NCBI RefSeq assembly: GCF_014836675.1
Contig: NZ_JACSQK010000001.1
Location: 144,234-208,233 of the forward strand
DNA length: 64,000 nucleotides
DNA from: Comamonas avium
GTDB lineage: Bacteria > Pseudomonadota > Gammaproteobacteria > Burkholderiales > Burkholderiaceae_C
Reading direction: 5' to 3'
Positions 63,075-64,000 of the stretch are shown in pieces. The position numbers and the translations under genes were made by a program. A model generated the notes under the pieces. That model was not told the DNA's origin, searched no databases, and saw only the letters and a program-made list of their open reading frames with translations. How positions within the stretch are numbered: position 1 is the first letter of the stretch; each line of letters opens with the position of its first letter.

Positions 63075-64000
63075 ATGGCAACGGTAGTGGTGGTGAAGCT
63101 GACAGGGCAAGCATGGGTACGTGACAACAATAATGGAACACTGATACCGCTGACAGAAGGCATGGAGATTGCGGAAAATGCCAACGTCGTGACAGCCTCG
63201 GGTGCTCAAGTGCAGTTGCAGGCGCAAGGTCAGACGCTTATTACGGTGGACTCCGGCCAGGACATGAGCTTGAATGCGGAGCTTTTTACAAGCACCTTGC
63301 CGCAAGAAGCTGCTGTGGCAGCGTTAGCGCCTTCAGAGATTGATGGTCTGATTGCCGCCATCAATCAGGGTCAAGATCCTTTTGCAGATCTGGAGGCTCC
63401 GGCCGCAACACTGGGTGGTGGCGAAGCTGGCGGCAGCACATTTGTGCGTCTGGCCAATGTTCTGGAAGCCACCATTCCGCTGGACCTTGCATACCCGCGC
63501 TCGATCACTGCGCTGGATGCTGATCGTTTATCTGGTGGCGCTGTACCAGAAGAATCCGCAGCCGAAACACCCGCCACCCCTTATGCAGGGAAGGTGCAAC
63601 TTTCCAGCACCCCTCAGGTGGTGGAAGGTGGAGGCATCACGATCACTGCCACAGTGGACCAGCCACCTGTTGGCACAGACTTGGTCATCACCCTGAAAAC
63701 AGGCGAGGTCATCACCATACTTGTGGGCTCATACACGGGCTCAGTTATCGTCGGAAGCCGAGTGGATGATGTGTACATCCAGGGAACGAATACCCAGACT
63801 TTTGAAATTGGCTCCACATCAGGTGGCGGCTATGACACCTTGGACAGCAACACCAGCACCCAAACTCAGGTGGTTGATGACGTAGACACGGTCAAAGTGA
63901 CCTTGGTGGGTACCAACGCCGTCGAAGGCAGCACGAACGTGACCGTGGGCGGCAGCCTTGACCATGCCCCACAAACCGAACTGGTGGTGACGCTGAGCAA
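63075..64000 (+). CDS. LapA-like giant adhesin, N-terminal part (3' end outside window)
   Basis: Open frame of 308 codons reaching the window edge without a stop. It starts MATVVVVKLTGQAWVRD after an AGGA site. Residues 1-108 resemble the retention module of LapA-type adhesins, which plugs the type I secretion channel and holds the adhesin at the surface. P109-A110-A111-T112 is a di-alanine site like that cut by LapG proteases (LapA of Pseudomonas is cut at a similar position). GGSTFVRLAN follows, then threonine/valine-rich sequence and, from about residue 180, domains repeating V-x-L-S/T patterns (VQLSSTPQVVEGGGITITATV and VKVTLVGTNAVEG). Secretion and cleavage genes are not in view. Confidence 0.82.
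   Translation, partial: MATVVVVKLTGQAWVRDNNNGTLIPLTEGMEIAENANVVTASGAQVQLQAQGQTLITVDSGQDMSLNAELFTSTLPQEAAVAALAPSEIDGLIAAINQGQDPFADLEAPAATLGGGEAGGSTFVRLANVLEATIPLDLAYPRSITALDADRLSGGAVPEESAAETPATPYAGKVQLSSTPQVVEGGGITITATVDQPPVGTDLVITLKTGEVITILVGSYTGSVIVGSRVDDVYIQGTNTQTFEIGSTSGGGYDTLDSNTSTQTQVVDDVDTVKVTLVGTNAVEGSTNVTVGGSLDHAPQTELVVTLS

Overview
The window looks like a chromosomal segment of a betaproteobacterium of the Comamonadaceae, probably Comamonas or a close relative. This is inferred from gene content (long-form LeuA, membrane PQQ dehydrogenase of the quinate/shikimate type, GltS, a second-type InfA next to an RRM protein, several LysR and TetR regulators, STN-type TonB receptor) and from a recurrent intergenic palindrome. 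No rRNA, tRNA, CRISPR array, transposase or integrase was seen. Most of the window is ordinary, densely packed chromosome with rho-independent terminators between units.

Layout. 1-2.4 kb: the C-terminal glutaminase end of purL with its terminator, then a Nudix hydrolase and a small P-loop kinase-like protein. 2.6-5.3 kb: leuA and a divergent AraC regulator. 5.5-11.2 kb: a phosphonate module with transporter genes phnD-phnC-phnE, an iron-type alcohol dehydrogenase, phosphonoacetaldehyde hydrolase phnX, and a divergent LysR. There is no transaminase phnW, so hydroxyethylphosphonate is a possible substrate. 11.4-20.5 kb: acyltransferase, TPR protein, siderophore receptor, FrnE-like oxidoreductase, a rhodanese/EF-hand lipoprotein, a DUF808 membrane protein and OmpW. 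20.6-25 kb: metY, a DEDD exonuclease and a U32 (RlhA-like) protein. 25-29.5 kb: gltS, a TadA fused to a degenerate haloalkane-dehalogenase-like domain, an LD-carboxypeptidase with a His-rich tail, and a small protein made of three HTH-like repeats.

29.5-36 kb: TetR and lipocalin (divergent), the PQQ dehydrogenase, another TetR, a small unannotated ORF, infA and an RRM protein. 36-43 kb: a chemoreceptor, an AT-richer membrane protein of unknown function co-transcribed with an alpha/beta hydrolase, an HD hydrolase, and a divergent MocR-type regulator and LysE exporter. 43-48 kb: a compact efflux operon, tetR-emrB-emrA-outer membrane factor, with an operator-like palindrome at its head. 48-54 kb: an Aer-like receptor and a large ChpA/PilL-like hybrid CheA. 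54-63 kb: alpha/beta hydrolase, aldo/keto reductase, ybaK, plsY, a carbamoylase-type amidase with an XRE regulator and an orotate-type phosphoribosyltransferase, azoR and a divergent LysR.

The right edge (63075-64000) enters a long open frame without a stop. It has the features of a LapA-type biofilm adhesin: an N-terminal retention module, a LapG-type di-alanine site at residues 109-112, and the start of repetitive domains.

The most unusual non-coding structure is a 76-bp imperfect palindrome present in four intergenic copies of identical length, at 932, 17113, 38050 and 60894. The most unusual genes are the TadA-hydrolase fusion and the triple-HTH protein.
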